NCBI GenBank assembly: GCA_047833645.1
Contig: CP181259.1
Span: forward strand, 868,001 to 932,000
Source of the DNA: Pseudolactococcus sp041800635
GTDB taxonomy: Bacteria > Bacillota > Bacilli > Lactobacillales > Streptococcaceae
DNA: 64,000 bases
Direction: 5' to 3'
The notes beneath the pieces were generated by a model that saw only the letters and a list, made by a program, of their open reading frames with translations, was not told the DNA's origin and did not search any database. The stretch's first letter is position 1. Each line of letters starts with the position of its first letter. This document shows, in pieces, positions 16,320-25,781 of this stretch. Position numbers and translations under genes: made by a program.

Positions 16320-16718
16320 TTAGGCCTTATTTTTCTTTCGACTAAAGAGTTTGCCGGCACCACGTCCTAAGGACACGATAGCCGTGGCTTTCCCCGCATT
16401 AGTTGCCTTGCCTTTGAAACGTGTTGCAAAGGCGTTACCAGAACGGTTGACTTTAGAAACACTTTCAGATAAGTCAGCAACAGCTGTGAAAAGTGGATCA
16501 ATGGTGACGATTTTACTGTTCACATCATCCAGCAGGGTATTGGTCTTGGCCATCAACGTATCTGCTTGTTTCATCAGAATATCCGTGTCCTGTGTGACGA
16601 TGGCAATCGTTCGATTGACTTCATCCACTGTTTTCATGGCCTTGACAATTAAAACGACCAAGAAGATCACCAGGACTGCTACGGCAACAGCGATGATGAT
16701 CAATGCGATATCTCCCAT
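16320..16718 (-). CDS. DUF948 family membrane protein
   Basis: A 132-residue protein with one N-terminal membrane helix (IALIIIAVAVAVLVIFLVVLIV) and a heptad-like cytosolic helix (VDEVNRTIAIVTQDTDILMKQADTLMAKTNTLL), the pattern of DUF948. It has SD GAGGTAGGT. DUF948 and YtxH genes are commonly paired in Firmicutes, as here. Function is unknown, probably envelope-related stress. Confidence 0.85.
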   Translation of the reverse strand: MGDIALIIIAVAVAVLVIFLVVLIVKAMKTVDEVNRTIAIVTQDTDILMKQADTLMAKTNTLLDDVNSKIVTIDPLFTAVADLSESVSKVNRSGNAFATRFKGKATNAGKATAIVSLGRGAGKLFSRKKNKA

Positions 16719-16836
16719 ACCTACCTCTTTTCTAAATGTGTTTCTTTCTACTTTCCTTGCGCATCATAGCAGCACAGCCTAGCTGAGCCACTAGCATGTC
16801 CAAGAATAACAATGCCTCTATTTGAATTATAACAAA

Positions 16837-17634
16837 TTACGGCTTATTAAGGAAATATTTGCTCACTTTGTGGTTGACTAAAACAAGGATGAGGCCGCCG
16901 GCCACGAGGACGAGCGATAGGGCTTGTGAGACGCGAATGGGGCCTAACATGAGGCTGTCGGTCCGCATACCTTCGATGACGAAGCGCCCTAGGCCATACC
17001 AGATCAGATAAAAGGCGGCAATGTCGCCGGATCTCAAGGCTTTGAGACGATGGCGGAGGCTCATGACGAGGACAAAACCTATGAGATTCCAAGAGGACTC
17101 ATAAAGGAAGGTCGGGGTGCGGTAGCTGTTGTCAATGTACATTTGATTTTTGATGAAACCAGGCAGGTAGTCCAAAGAGTTGACGGCCTTACCGAAAGCT
17201 TCTTGGTTAAAGAAATTACCCCAACGTCCCATGGCTTGGGCAACGAGAACACCTGGTACGGCAATATCCAGAAAATCAAGCGGGGCGATCATTTTGTAGT
17301 AAGAAAAAATGAAAAGGGTCGCAGCACCCGCAATCAAGCCACCATAAATGGCGAGACCGCCATGCCAGATGGCGAAAATTTCACCCGGATTCTGACGATA
17401 ATAGCCTAAATCAAACAGGATGTAGTAGAGGCGTGCCCCGATAATCGCGATGGGAAAAGCAATTAAAATAAAGTCTAAAATGTCATCTGGTTTGATTTTC
17501 TTGCGTGGCGCTTCTTTCATCGCCAGCCAAACGGCCACAACAACACCTGTCACAATACACAGGGCATACCAACGAATTTCAAGGGGTCCAAGTTTCAATG
17601 CGACTGGATTGATCGCTAAATATAATGGTCCCAT
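16837..17634 (-). CDS. lgt: Prolipoprotein diacylglyceryl transferase
   Basis: Lgt transfers diacylglycerol from phosphatidylglycerol to the lipobox cysteine of lipoprotein precursors at the membrane. The 265-residue product has about seven membrane segments and the signature RWGNFFNQEAFG, plus IWHGGLAIYGGLIAG and GARLYYILF. ATG 17634 is one base after the hprK stop, so coupled translation is likely; a TTG at 17652 would overlap hprK. The hprK-lgt order is standard in Lactobacillales. Confidence 0.95.
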   Translation of the reverse strand: MGPLYLAINPVALKLGPLEIRWYALCIVTGVVVAVWLAMKEAPRKKIKPDDILDFILIAFPIAIIGARLYYILFDLGYYRQNPGEIFAIWHGGLAIYGGLIAGAATLFIFSYYKMIAPLDFLDIAVPGVLVAQAMGRWGNFFNQEAFGKAVNSLDYLPGFIKNQMYIDNSYRTPTFLYESSWNLIGFVLVMSLRHRLKALRSGDIAAFYLIWYGLGRFVIEGMRTDSLMLGPIRVSQALSLVLVAGGLILVLVNHKVSKYFLNKP

Positions 17635-17635
17635 C

Positions 17636-18562
17636 TTATGAATTCTTCGCAATCAGATTAGAGAGACGTTCTTCAAACATCTTCGTGGCATCAAAGCCCA
17701 TGTTTTTAGCCCGAAAGTTCATGACCGCTGCTTCGATAATGACCGAAACGTTTCGACCTGTTGTGACTGGAATTTTGACTTGTGGCACCGCAACGCCTGA
17801 AAAATCAATGGTTGTTTCTCCATTGCCCAAGCGATCATAAGCGTTGCCTTTTTCATATTTTTCCAAATAAACACTCAAATCAATTTGTGAGCTGTCCATG
17901 ACAGCTCCAGCGCCAAAAAGACTCATGACATCAATAATCCCAACGCCACGCAGTTCGATCAGATGACGAAGAATTTCAGCGGGTTCACCCATGACTGTAA
18001 ACTCATCTTTTTGGTAGACATCAACACGGTCATCCGCAACTAAACGGTGACCCCGCTTGATTAATTCCAAACCAGTTTCAGATTTACCAATACCCGATGA
18101 CCCTTGAATGAGGACGCCGACACCAAAAATATCCATCAGGACGCCATGAACCGTTGTCCGTGTTGACAATTTTTCGTCTAGAAAAGCTGTAATCGCCCCA
18201 TTGAGCCGACTCGTGGGTTCTGTAGATTGTAAGAGGACCGTATCGCGTTTTTTAGCGACGCAGATCATTTCATCTGGAATGGGCAAGCCTCTGGCCACAA
18301 TAATGGCAGGTGTTGCATCTGTTACAACATTTTTAAGCAAGTCATAACGATTATCGCCGATGACATTTTGAACATAGGACCATTCCTTCATCCCAAACAG
18401 TTGAATCCGTTCTGGTGTATAATACTCCAAGTAACCCGTCATTTCCAATCCTGGACGGGTGACATCAGAAGTGGTAATCTCTTTTTTCAAGGCGCTATCC
18501 GAAGTATAAACCACATCAAATTTAATTTTTTCAAGTAATTCAGCAACTGTGATGACCATCAT
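17636..18562 (-). CDS. hprK: HPr kinase/phosphorylase
   Basis: HprK phosphorylates HPr at Ser46 in response to fructose-1,6-bisphosphate and controls catabolite repression with CcpA. The 308-residue protein has an N-terminal regulatory domain and a C-terminal kinase with Walker A GSSGIGKSE, VADDRVDVY and the family signature LIELRGVGIIDVMSLFGAG. The start is an ATG-ATG pair after GGGAGAG. It is the first gene of the hprK-lgt operon. The cre-like site at ackA in this window is a likely downstream target of this pathway. Confidence 0.97.
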   Translation of the reverse strand: MMVITVAELLEKIKFDVVYTSDSALKKEITTSDVTRPGLEMTGYLEYYTPERIQLFGMKEWSYVQNVIGDNRYDLLKNVVTDATPAIIVARGLPIPDEMICVAKKRDTVLLQSTEPTSRLNGAITAFLDEKLSTRTTVHGVLMDIFGVGVLIQGSSGIGKSETGLELIKRGHRLVADDRVDVYQKDEFTVMGEPAEILRHLIELRGVGIIDVMSLFGAGAVMDSSQIDLSVYLEKYEKGNAYDRLGNGETTIDFSGVAVPQVKIPVTTGRNVSVIIEAAVMNFRAKNMGFDATKMFEERLSNLIAKNS

Positions 18563-18907
18563 CTCTCCCTTTCTGCGATTTCACACTTGGTGAAATCTTG
18601 AAACTTGACCTCCGCTGGCGCTACGTCCAAGCGGGGTCATTCGCGAACATACTCCTTCAAGTATAAAATCAAAACAAAAGATTTTATGCTTGAAGGAGTA
18701 TAGTGTCCGCTCAAAGTCTTTCTGCGATTTCACCAAATGAAATCTTGAAACTTGACCTCTACCTGCTCAAAGTTTTTCATCAATCGTTTCTCATTCTTAT
18801 CTGAAGCAGTTCAAACAAGAATGACTTGTTTTCATTATATCAAAAATTATAAGAAAACGCTTCATCTGTGACCAGATCAAGCGTTATTTTAAGCGGGATG
18901 TTCGCCT
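18563..18907. repeat. Intergenic repeat region upstream of hprK
   Basis: It contains two copies of TTTCTGCGATTTCAC...TGAAATCTTGAAACTTGACCT (18580-18612 and 18719-18757). CCAAGCGGGGTCATTCGCGA (18627-18646), shared with 62267-62285, lies between them, as does a 22-bp stem with a 9-nt loop (18649-18701) starting ATACTCCTTCAAG. A promoter for hprK must lie here, but no consensus pair stands out. Confidence 0.6.
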
Positions 18908-19234
18908 TTAGAATTGTGACCAATCATCGTCATCATCATCAAAAGGTGTCACATCTTTCATTTTTTTAGGTTGTGTGGGCTTGTCCCCCGGCCATTGTGA
19001 AAATCCAGAAAAATCCTGTTTATTTCTCCAGTCATTTCGAGTCGGTTGTGGCATGACAATGGCTGCAACGATATAAATCACCAAGAGAGAGCCGAAACTT
19101 GTCAAGGCTAGAACAGCATAGACAATCCGAATAATTGTAATCACATCTGGCGTCCAACCAAAATACTCACCAAGACCACCAATCACACCGGATACCTTTT
19201 TATTGGTTCTTGATTTTGTCAGTTGTTTACTCAT
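18908..19234 (-). CDS. PspC domain membrane protein
   Basis: A 108-residue protein with an N-terminal PspC domain (KKVSGVIGGLGEYFGWTPDVITIIRIVYAV) and a membrane segment (residues 37-62), then a Pro-rich cytosolic tail ending in an Asp run. PspC proteins take part in envelope stress responses. Its start overlaps the end of the upstream DUF4097 gene by 8 bases, so the two are co-translated, resembling Lia/Ces-type stress operons of Firmicutes. Confidence 0.88.
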   Translation of the reverse strand: MSKQLTKSRTNKKVSGVIGGLGEYFGWTPDVITIIRIVYAVLALTSFGSLLVIYIVAAIVMPQPTRNDWRNKQDFSGFSQWPGDKPTQPKKMKDVTPFDDDDDDWSQF

Positions 19235-20492
19235 GGTTTTGAGTCACCTCACTTTCATCGTCTGGTTTGTGCTCTGAAATTGTGTCAAATTTTGAGTTGT
19301 CTACTTCCGGGACAAAGGGTGTTTCAGCCGCTTCGACTGGTGCTACTACGACTGGTGCTTCAGTGACTTCATGCGCCTCCGGTTGGTCAGTCGTTTCTGC
19401 TGATTCAGCAGGTTCTGGTGCCACAGCCTCTGCTTGAGTGGGTGCATCAGGTGCGGTCTCTTGACGGGCAACATCGCCATCTTTCAGCCAAATGCTACCT
19501 GTATTGGTTGCGATATCCAAGGTCAAGCTATTGGTCGCCGTTCTGATCAAGGCTGCACCATTTTTCGTAATTTCAAGCGGATTATCAAGGGCAATCCGTG
19601 TTTTATACTTGCCAAATGTCGTTTTAACGTAGCCAACGACGCCGATGTTTTCAGGGACTGAAATTTTAACATCGCCATTGACGTTTTTCACCTTCAAGTT
19701 TTCGGCATTAATAGCCGTAGCGGTCACGACAACTTCACCATTGACATTGGAAATATCAGCTGTTTCAAAGTCTGACGCCACTCTAACCTCACCGTTGACT
19801 GCTTTAACCACAACAGATTTAAATAAACCAGCTTTGACAATCAAATCGCCATTAACTTTTTTAACAGTCAAATCGTCAGCAACTAGACCTTCGATATTCA
19901 CAATCCCATTGACCACGTCAAATTTAGCGTCTTCAATCTGGCTCGCAGCAAGTGTAATCGTCATCTCAACGACAATCCGTTTACTCTTGACATTGACAAC
20001 CAATTCACCTTGATCGAGTTCGATGACAACATTGTCACGGATGAACTCGTCCATGGCTACTTCTGTCACACCCCCATAAACCTTATAGGTCGTTTCGACA
20101 ATCGTTTTCTCGATATCTTTCGTCACTACGGTCACATCGCCAGAGGTTGCTGACACGGTGATGTCTTTAATCTCGCCTTCAAAGGCTTTAAAATCTGATT
20201 TGCTCACATATTTCAAGCTTGGGAAACCATTGCTAAAATCAACATTGTTGTCGACAGATTTCTTAGCGGATTGGAAGAGACTTTTCATAAGTGAACCGGC
20301 TTGATTGACAAACTGTTTCACCGCTTCTGATGACTCTGTTTGATAGCCATCTTTATCGGTTTCCTGCGTTGACGCATTCCCAGCACTTGTGTCCTGATCA
20401 AGGCCAGCTTTTTCAAGTAATTCAATCGCTTCACTTTCGGTGATGATGCCCTTACGCATCAAATCCATAATTCTTTCTTTTTGATTATTCAT
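19227..20492 (-). CDS. DUF4097 beta-helix protein, LiaX/YvlB-like
   Basis: The 421-residue protein starts with a short helical domain (KERIMDLMRKGIITESEAIELLEKAG) of the kind found on YvlB/LiaX proteins, followed by a repetitive beta-rich DUF4097 region (about 90-340: repeated DVVNGIVNIEG, KKVNGDLIVKAG, KAVNGEVRVASD, SNVNGEVVVTA, KNVNGDVKIS) and an acidic Pro/Glu-rich tail. No signal peptide is seen. In enterococci LiaX senses envelope attack and modulates LiaFSR. The pairing with PspC supports an envelope-stress role. Confidence 0.82.
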   Translation of the reverse strand: MNNQKERIMDLMRKGIITESEAIELLEKAGLDQDTSAGNASTQETDKDGYQTESSEAVKQFVNQAGSLMKSLFQSAKKSVDNNVDFSNGFPSLKYVSKSDFKAFEGEIKDITVSATSGDVTVVTKDIEKTIVETTYKVYGGVTEVAMDEFIRDNVVIELDQGELVVNVKSKRIVVEMTITLAASQIEDAKFDVVNGIVNIEGLVADDLTVKKVNGDLIVKAGLFKSVVVKAVNGEVRVASDFETADISNVNGEVVVTATAINAENLKVKNVNGDVKISVPENIGVVGYVKTTFGKYKTRIALDNPLEITKNGAALIRTATNSLTLDIATNTGSIWLKDGDVARQETAPDAPTQAEAVAPEPAESAETTDQPEAHEVTEAPVVVAPVEAAETPFVPEVDNSKFDTISEHKPDDESEVTQNHE

Positions 20493-20610
20493 AGTGTCAC
20501 ACTTTCTTTTAAGTTGTTCGAGTGTCGGATTATCTCACAACACCTTGATGTTCCTGAGTTATTTCAGTAGATAGCCTTACCTACACTCTTATTATCCCAC
20601 TTTCAACCCT

Positions 20611-20640
20611 AAAAAAAATCAGGCCTAAGTCTGATTTTTC
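20611..20640 (-). terminator. ileS terminator
   Basis: On the minus strand AAAAATCAG, loop ACTTAGGC, CTGATTTTTTTT forms a compact hairpin followed by eight T, just after the ileS stop at 20651. Confidence 0.8.
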
Positions 20641-20650
20641 TTTTCACTTT

Positions 20651-23449
20651 TTATTTTGATTCAAAACCTTGAGCGGCTGCTTCAGGAAATGCTAGTTCGA
20701 CGATGCTGGCACAGTGATCACAAAGTTCAACCAAGTGAGCGTTAGCATTGGTCCCAACTGACTCATCGATGCGACGGCAACGTTGACAAACGCCACCGAC
20801 AGCATGATTCACTGAGATCGCTGTATCGCCCACTTTCACAGCCTCTTCCGGTGCTGCTTGATCAGAGACGATCAATTCTGAAACGATGAGGAGGGTTGCT
20901 ACATCTTCTGTTTCAGCAACACTAGCCAAGAGCACTCTGGTTGCTTCCCCTGGGTAAACGAGGACACTGGCTTCCAAAGATTTACCGATGACTTTCTCAT
21001 CACGCGCCATTTCCAAAGCCTTGTGCACGCCCGTCCGGAATTCCAGGAATGCTGACCAGAAGTCGAGGATATCGGCTGCGTCTGTCATGACGTCAGCAGA
21101 CGGCATCTCAGTCAAGTAAGCGTAGGCTTCTTCTTCTTGCTCGAGGTAAGTCCAAATTTCTTCAGCAGTATGCGGTACGATTGGTACCAATAATTTTGTC
21201 AATTTGACTAAAATCTCATACATGACTGTCTGCATGCGACGGCGATCTCTTGAATTTGCTGTTTCGATATAGACGATATCTTTAGCAAAATCAAGGTAGA
21301 AGGCTGACAAATCATTGGTCAAGAAGTTGAAAATCGCCCGGTAAACTTCCATGAAGTTGTAACGGTCATAGGCGTCACGAACGGCTTGAACGACTTGGTT
21401 CAACCGCACTAACAAATATTTATCAGAGCCTTTCAAGTCTTCGAAAGCCACCGCATCTTTTGTTTTGTCAAAGTCTGATGAGTTGGCAATCAAGAAACGC
21501 AGGGTATTTCTGATTTTACGGTAGGCTTCTGATGTTTGACCAATCAGATCCATTGAGACACGCACGTCTGAGGTGTTGTCGACACTTGCGACCCAAAGGC
21601 GAAGAATGTCGGCACCGTATTGTTTGGTCACGTCTTTTGGTGCAATCCCGTTCCCTAATGATTTAGAGAATTTACGGCCTTTAGCATCTTGGACAAAACC
21701 TTGTGACAAGACAGCTTTGTAGGGCGCAATGCCGTTAACCGCAACAGAGGTTGTGATCGATGAATTGAACCAACCCCGATATTGGTCAGATCCTTCTAGG
21801 TAAAGGTCTGCTGGATAGGTCAACTCTTCGCGTTGGTTCAGGACACCGTTCCAAGACGAACCTGAGTCAAACCAAACATCCATGATATCTGTTTCTTTGG
21901 TAAATTCACCATTTGGTGAGCCTGGGTGTGTAAAGCCTTCTGGTAATAGGTCTTTAGCCTCACGTTCCCACCAAATGATCGAGCCATTTTCAGCGAAAAG
22001 TTGTGCGATATGTTCGGTTGTTTCAGGTGTGATGATGGCAGTACCGTCTTCAGCGTAGAAGATTGGTAACGGCACGCCCCATGCGCGCTGGCGGCTGATG
22101 ACCCAGTCGCCGCGGTCGCGGATCATATTATAGAGACGTGTTTTACCCCATGGCACGACCCAGTCCACTTTTTCAACTTCGGTTAGGATGTTGTCGCGGA
22201 ATTTATCGATAGAGGCGAACCACTGTGGTGTCGCACGGAAAATCACTGGTTTTTTCGTCCGCCAGTCATGTGGGTAGCTATGGGTGAAGAACTCAAGTTT
22301 CAGCAAGGCATTGTTTTCTTCCAGCCATTCTGTGACTTTTTTATTGCCTTCGTCGTAGAAGAGACCTTCGAGTCCTGGTGCTTCATCTGTATAGTAACCA
22401 CGGTCGTCAATAGGAGAAAGGACACCAAGTTTGTATTTGCGGCTGAAGAAATAGTCATCTTCACCATGACCTGGTGCGACATGGACAAGACCAGTACCCG
22501 ACTCAAGGGTTACATACTCAGCATTCATGACCAATGTGTCACGGTCATAGAATGGATGTTTGGCAACCATCCCATCAAGGTCTGAGCCTTTGATGGTTTG
22601 AAGGACTTGGTAGTCTGCCCATTCTAATTTCTCCGCAACAGTGTTGAGTAATTCTGAGGCGATGACAAATTTTCGGTCATTGACTGCAACCAAGACGTAA
22701 TCATAGTCTGGATGCGCAAAGATCCCCAAGTTAGATGGGATTGTCCATGGTGTTGTTGTCCAGATGACAAACTCTGTCTCTTCTGGTAAGAGACCTTTGG
22801 TCTCTGTTGCTTTAAACGCCACATAGATGGATGCAGAACGAACATCTTGGTACTCGATTTCGGCTTCAGCAAGCGAGCTTTCTGAAGATGGTGACCAGTA
22901 GATTGGTTTCGCACCCTTGTAGATGTAGCCATTTTCAGACATTTGACCGAAAACACGGATTTGCGCAGCTTCAAATTCAGGTTGCAAGGTCACATAAGGA
23001 TTTTCCCAGTCGCCCAAAACACCTAACGATTTAAAGCCTTTGCGTTGCAAGTCAACTTGCGTCAAAGCATAATCGCGACACATCCGAAGATACTCGGCAC
23101 GATCAAGCTCTTTGCGTTTGATACCTTTTTTCGTCAAGACTTGCTCAATTGGCAGACCATGTGTATCCCACCCCGGTACGTAAGGCGCCCGGAATCCCGC
23201 CATATTTTTGTAACGGATAATGATATCTTTCGAGATTTTGTTCATGGCGTGGCCAACGTGGATATCACCATTGGCGTAGGGAGGACCATCATGAAGGACA
23301 AATGATGGTTTCCCAGCATTTTCTTTCAAACGGTAGGCATAAAGATCAGCCTCATCCCACGCTTCTTGCATTTTAGGTTCTTTGTTAGGCAAACCAGCAC
23401 GCATTGGAAAAGCAGTTTGACCTAGATTCAAGGTTTCTTTAATTTTCAT
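20651..23449 (-). CDS. ileS: Isoleucyl-tRNA synthetase
   Basis: IleRS charges tRNA-Ile and edits mischarged valine. The 932-residue protein is a bacterial-type class I enzyme: HIGH motif in PPYANGDIHVGHAMN, the editing domain with TTTPWTIPSN, KMSKS-like KFSKSLGN, and a C-terminal zinc finger (CQRCRR...CDHC). Upstream lies a T-box leader, so expression is governed by uncharged tRNA. Its place after divIVA at the end of the division cluster is typical of streptococci and lactococci. Confidence 0.98.
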   Translation of the reverse strand: MKIKETLNLGQTAFPMRAGLPNKEPKMQEAWDEADLYAYRLKENAGKPSFVLHDGPPYANGDIHVGHAMNKISKDIIIRYKNMAGFRAPYVPGWDTHGLPIEQVLTKKGIKRKELDRAEYLRMCRDYALTQVDLQRKGFKSLGVLGDWENPYVTLQPEFEAAQIRVFGQMSENGYIYKGAKPIYWSPSSESSLAEAEIEYQDVRSASIYVAFKATETKGLLPEETEFVIWTTTPWTIPSNLGIFAHPDYDYVLVAVNDRKFVIASELLNTVAEKLEWADYQVLQTIKGSDLDGMVAKHPFYDRDTLVMNAEYVTLESGTGLVHVAPGHGEDDYFFSRKYKLGVLSPIDDRGYYTDEAPGLEGLFYDEGNKKVTEWLEENNALLKLEFFTHSYPHDWRTKKPVIFRATPQWFASIDKFRDNILTEVEKVDWVVPWGKTRLYNMIRDRGDWVISRQRAWGVPLPIFYAEDGTAIITPETTEHIAQLFAENGSIIWWEREAKDLLPEGFTHPGSPNGEFTKETDIMDVWFDSGSSWNGVLNQREELTYPADLYLEGSDQYRGWFNSSITTSVAVNGIAPYKAVLSQGFVQDAKGRKFSKSLGNGIAPKDVTKQYGADILRLWVASVDNTSDVRVSMDLIGQTSEAYRKIRNTLRFLIANSSDFDKTKDAVAFEDLKGSDKYLLVRLNQVVQAVRDAYDRYNFMEVYRAIFNFLTNDLSAFYLDFAKDIVYIETANSRDRRRMQTVMYEILVKLTKLLVPIVPHTAEEIWTYLEQEEEAYAYLTEMPSADVMTDAADILDFWSAFLEFRTGVHKALEMARDEKVIGKSLEASVLVYPGEATRVLLASVAETEDVATLLIVSELIVSDQAAPEEAVKVGDTAISVNHAVGGVCQRCRRIDESVGTNANAHLVELCDHCASIVELAFPEAAAQGFESK

Positions 23450-23664
23450 ATTCAGTTATGCGTCTTGACTGATATCACTATCAGTCAAGACGCAACGCCT
23501 CACTTTCTTTGGTTTCAGATTAATGGATCAGTTACAATTTATCTCAAACTGTCTTAACAGTCAGTCAAGTTAACATTTCGATGAAACAGTTTTACGTCAG
23601 GCCGAGGCAGATGAAGCGATGCAACCTTGGGGTTGTGAGCTGAAATCTAACGAAGTCCTGGCGA

Positions 23665-23905
23665 CAAAAAAAGGCCTTCCGTAAGGGACGAAAAGCCGTG
23701 GTACCACCCTCATTCACTTGAATACACACTATTCAAGCCTCAAAAGTCCGATAAAGGAGACCAATCTATGAGTTGCTCTCATCCCTGTTTGGTGCACTAA
23801 TACATCAGGCAAGGATGAGATAAAAACAAGGTGATCATCAGTAACGAAGGGATTGCAAGGCTTCCACCATCTCTTGCTCGCTAGTGATATTCGTGACTGA
23901 CCTGT
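23665..23905 (-). promoter_or_regulatory. T-box riboswitch leader of ileS
   Basis: The diagnostic T-box sequence GGGTGGTACCACGG occurs on the minus strand at 23696-23709, followed by an intrinsic terminator (23665-23696) of GC-rich stem plus T7. The antiterminator would form when uncharged tRNA-Ile pairs with TGGT. An ATC in GATGATCACC (23833-23835) is a candidate specifier codon but its placement was not verified by folding. No promoter is obvious; the leader starts within about 10 nt of the divIVA stop, so the promoter may lie inside divIVA. Confidence 0.88.
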
Positions 23906-23913
23906 TCTTGTTT

Positions 23914-24636
23914 TTAAGCTTCAGAATCTGTAGCTTCTTTTTCAGAATCAGCTGTTTCGACTGGCGCTGGTGCTTCAGTCGGTTCTACTGGTTCTACCGG
24001 CTCAACTGTTGCTTCTTGGTCTACCGCATCAAGAATTTCTGATACTTGATTGACAGTATGACTAATTTGCACGGTGTTGCCGTCGTGACTCTCAATGATT
24101 TCTTTTAACTTTTCTTCGCCATCTCCGATATAGGTCGATGTTGGTTTCAGAATTTCTTCCCATTCATGAGATTTGATGCCTTCAAGTTGTGCTTCAACCA
24201 TCAACATCATGCGTTGATGGTAAATGCGCATTTTGCGTTTTAATTCGTCTGTTTCTTTAACCAAACGACGGGCATCGTCTGAGGCTGAATTCAGGATACC
24301 ACCCGCTTCTTTTTTAGCAGATTCCAAAATGTATTGTGCTTTTTGGCCTGCTTCAGATGTGACACCGTTGGCTTCATTGATGGCTTGTTCTTTCAAGTTA
24401 TCTGCGGCACTTTGTGCCACAACGATTGACTTGTTCAAGGACTCTTTCATGCCTTCAAAGTATTCAACCCGTTCACGTAAACTTTTCAATTCACGTTCTT
24501 GATCTTTCATCTTTTCAGCAAATGTGTCATAGTCTCGAATGATTAAATCGAGAAAATCATCAACGTCAGCTTTATTGTAGCCACGCATCTTAGTTGGAAA
24601 CGTTTTGTTTTGAACATCTAAACTATTTAAAGTCAT
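23914..24636 (-). CDS. divIVA: Septum placement/polar growth protein DivIVA
   Basis: DivIVA is a coiled-coil scaffold that recognises negatively curved membrane at septa and poles. The 240-residue protein has the N-terminal membrane-binding domain (LDVQNKTFPTKMRGYNKADVDDFLDLI), two long coiled-coil segments (residues 30-75 and 85-160), and an acidic Pro/Glu/Thr-rich tail. The start has a strong AGGAGGTAGCACCT leader. The neighbours ylmH, yggT, sepF and ftsZ confirm the division context. Confidence 0.96.
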   Translation of the reverse strand: MTLNSLDVQNKTFPTKMRGYNKADVDDFLDLIIRDYDTFAEKMKDQERELKSLRERVEYFEGMKESLNKSIVVAQSAADNLKEQAINEANGVTSEAGQKAQYILESAKKEAGGILNSASDDARRLVKETDELKRKMRIYHQRMMLMVEAQLEGIKSHEWEEILKPTSTYIGDGEEKLKEIIESHDGNTVQISHTVNQVSEILDAVDQEATVEPVEPVEPTEAPAPVETADSEKEATDSEA

Positions 24637-24738
24637 AGGTGCTACCTCCTATTATCATTCATTCTAGTTATCTTTAAATGTCGGAAAACGACCAACAAAT
24701 TTAAAGGGATCCGTCACACTCATCTTAGTGTTATCAAG

Positions 24739-25536
24739 TTACTTTTTAGTTGAAATGATTTGGACTTCGACTCTGACCTTATCTTTTTTGGTTAGGCCAA
24801 GCATTTGACCGATTTTTAGTCGACCAAGCCCTCGAATACTGACCAAATCACCTGTCACTAGCTCAAAATCATTTCGTAAGACTTCCGTATAATTGACTTT
24901 TGCCTTATTTGATTGTATCAAATTTTGTGCTAAATTGCGAGAGATATTGAAGACACTTGCAATGGCTTTATCTAGTCGTAAACTGGATAGCGTGACGGTT
25001 TTGGTGACCGTTGGCTCAGTGATGGGCACAACTTGTGTCAGCTCAATTGCTCGAATCTTGACACCACTACGAGCAATCTTATGAATACTGTCCGTGATGA
25101 GGGACACCAACTTGGCATCAACAAAGACTTGAGCAAAGGTGCTATGGACGATAATATCGCCGATTTTCGATCGCTCGAGTCCTGTTTCACCTAAGAGGGT
25201 GCCCAAAATCTGTGAATGCTTGAGTGTCACAAATTTACTGGCGAAGTCAATCTGTAGACAAGCCAGTTCAAAATCAGCAACCTCCAGTTGATAATAAGCG
25301 GGTGCTAAAATCACCTTCACATACTCTGTTTCAGCGATAGCTGAGCTGGTAAAGATCTGAATGTCTGACGCATGGTGCCCCTGCACCAAGGTCGTCAAAA
25401 TGAAGACCTGTCTGGGATTTAAAAAATCCGTGGTTACTAGGCTATAGCTGTCAGTCACCTTGGTCAGCCAGTCGGTAGCTTTGTCGATAAACACACGCTC
25501 ACTGGGCCGAAAATGCTGATAGATCGCTTGGGTCAT
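24739..25536 (-). CDS. ylmH: S4-domain RNA-binding protein YlmH
   Basis: This 265-residue protein ends in an S4 RNA-binding domain (SLRLDKAIASVFNISRNLAQNLIQSNKAKVNYTEV) after an N-terminal YlmH domain. YlmH homologues bind ribosomes/tRNA and are linked to ribosome rescue and division. It overlaps the yggT stop by one TGATG base group, showing translational coupling. Confidence 0.93.
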   Translation of the reverse strand: MTQAIYQHFRPSERVFIDKATDWLTKVTDSYSLVTTDFLNPRQVFILTTLVQGHHASDIQIFTSSAIAETEYVKVILAPAYYQLEVADFELACLQIDFASKFVTLKHSQILGTLLGETGLERSKIGDIIVHSTFAQVFVDAKLVSLITDSIHKIARSGVKIRAIELTQVVPITEPTVTKTVTLSSLRLDKAIASVFNISRNLAQNLIQSNKAKVNYTEVLRNDFELVTGDLVSIRGLGRLKIGQMLGLTKKDKVRVEVQIISTKK

Positions 25537-25781
25537 CAGAAAATGAGCAACAACAAACGTTGGATACAGTTCAGGGCAATGATGGCAACCACGATCGTGA
25601 AGTCTAGGCCTGCGAACTGGAGGGGTAAACGGTCAAAAATCGACAAAAACGGACGTGCTAACTGTCCGATGATTCTGCCAACTTGACTATTTCGTAAATC
25701 AGGTGCCCAACTCATGAGCGCATAGATAATCAACAGCCACTCATAAATCGTAATGAGACGATACAAAAAGTATATGATCAT
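25536..25781 (-). CDS. YggT/YlmG family membrane protein
   Basis: An 81-residue protein with two membrane segments (IIYFLYRLITIYEWLLIIYALMSW and FTIVVAIIALNCIQRLLLLIF) and the conserved PFLSIFDRLP loop after GRIIGQLARPF. YggT proteins sit in the ylm division operon and influence division or osmotic homeostasis; biochemical role is not settled. It overlaps sepF and ylmH by one base each. Confidence 0.9.
   Translation of the reverse strand: MIIYFLYRLITIYEWLLIIYALMSWAPDLRNSQVGRIIGQLARPFLSIFDRLPLQFAGLDFTIVVAIIALNCIQRLLLLIF

Noticed and set aside
16351..16782. Long plus-strand open frame opposite the DUF948 gene
   Set aside because: No start signal, and its hydrophobic pattern mirrors the real gene on the other strand.
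23450..23664. Possible second riboswitch between the T-box terminator and ileS
   Set aside because: The segment has some pairing potential but no known consensus; it is probably just leader sequence.
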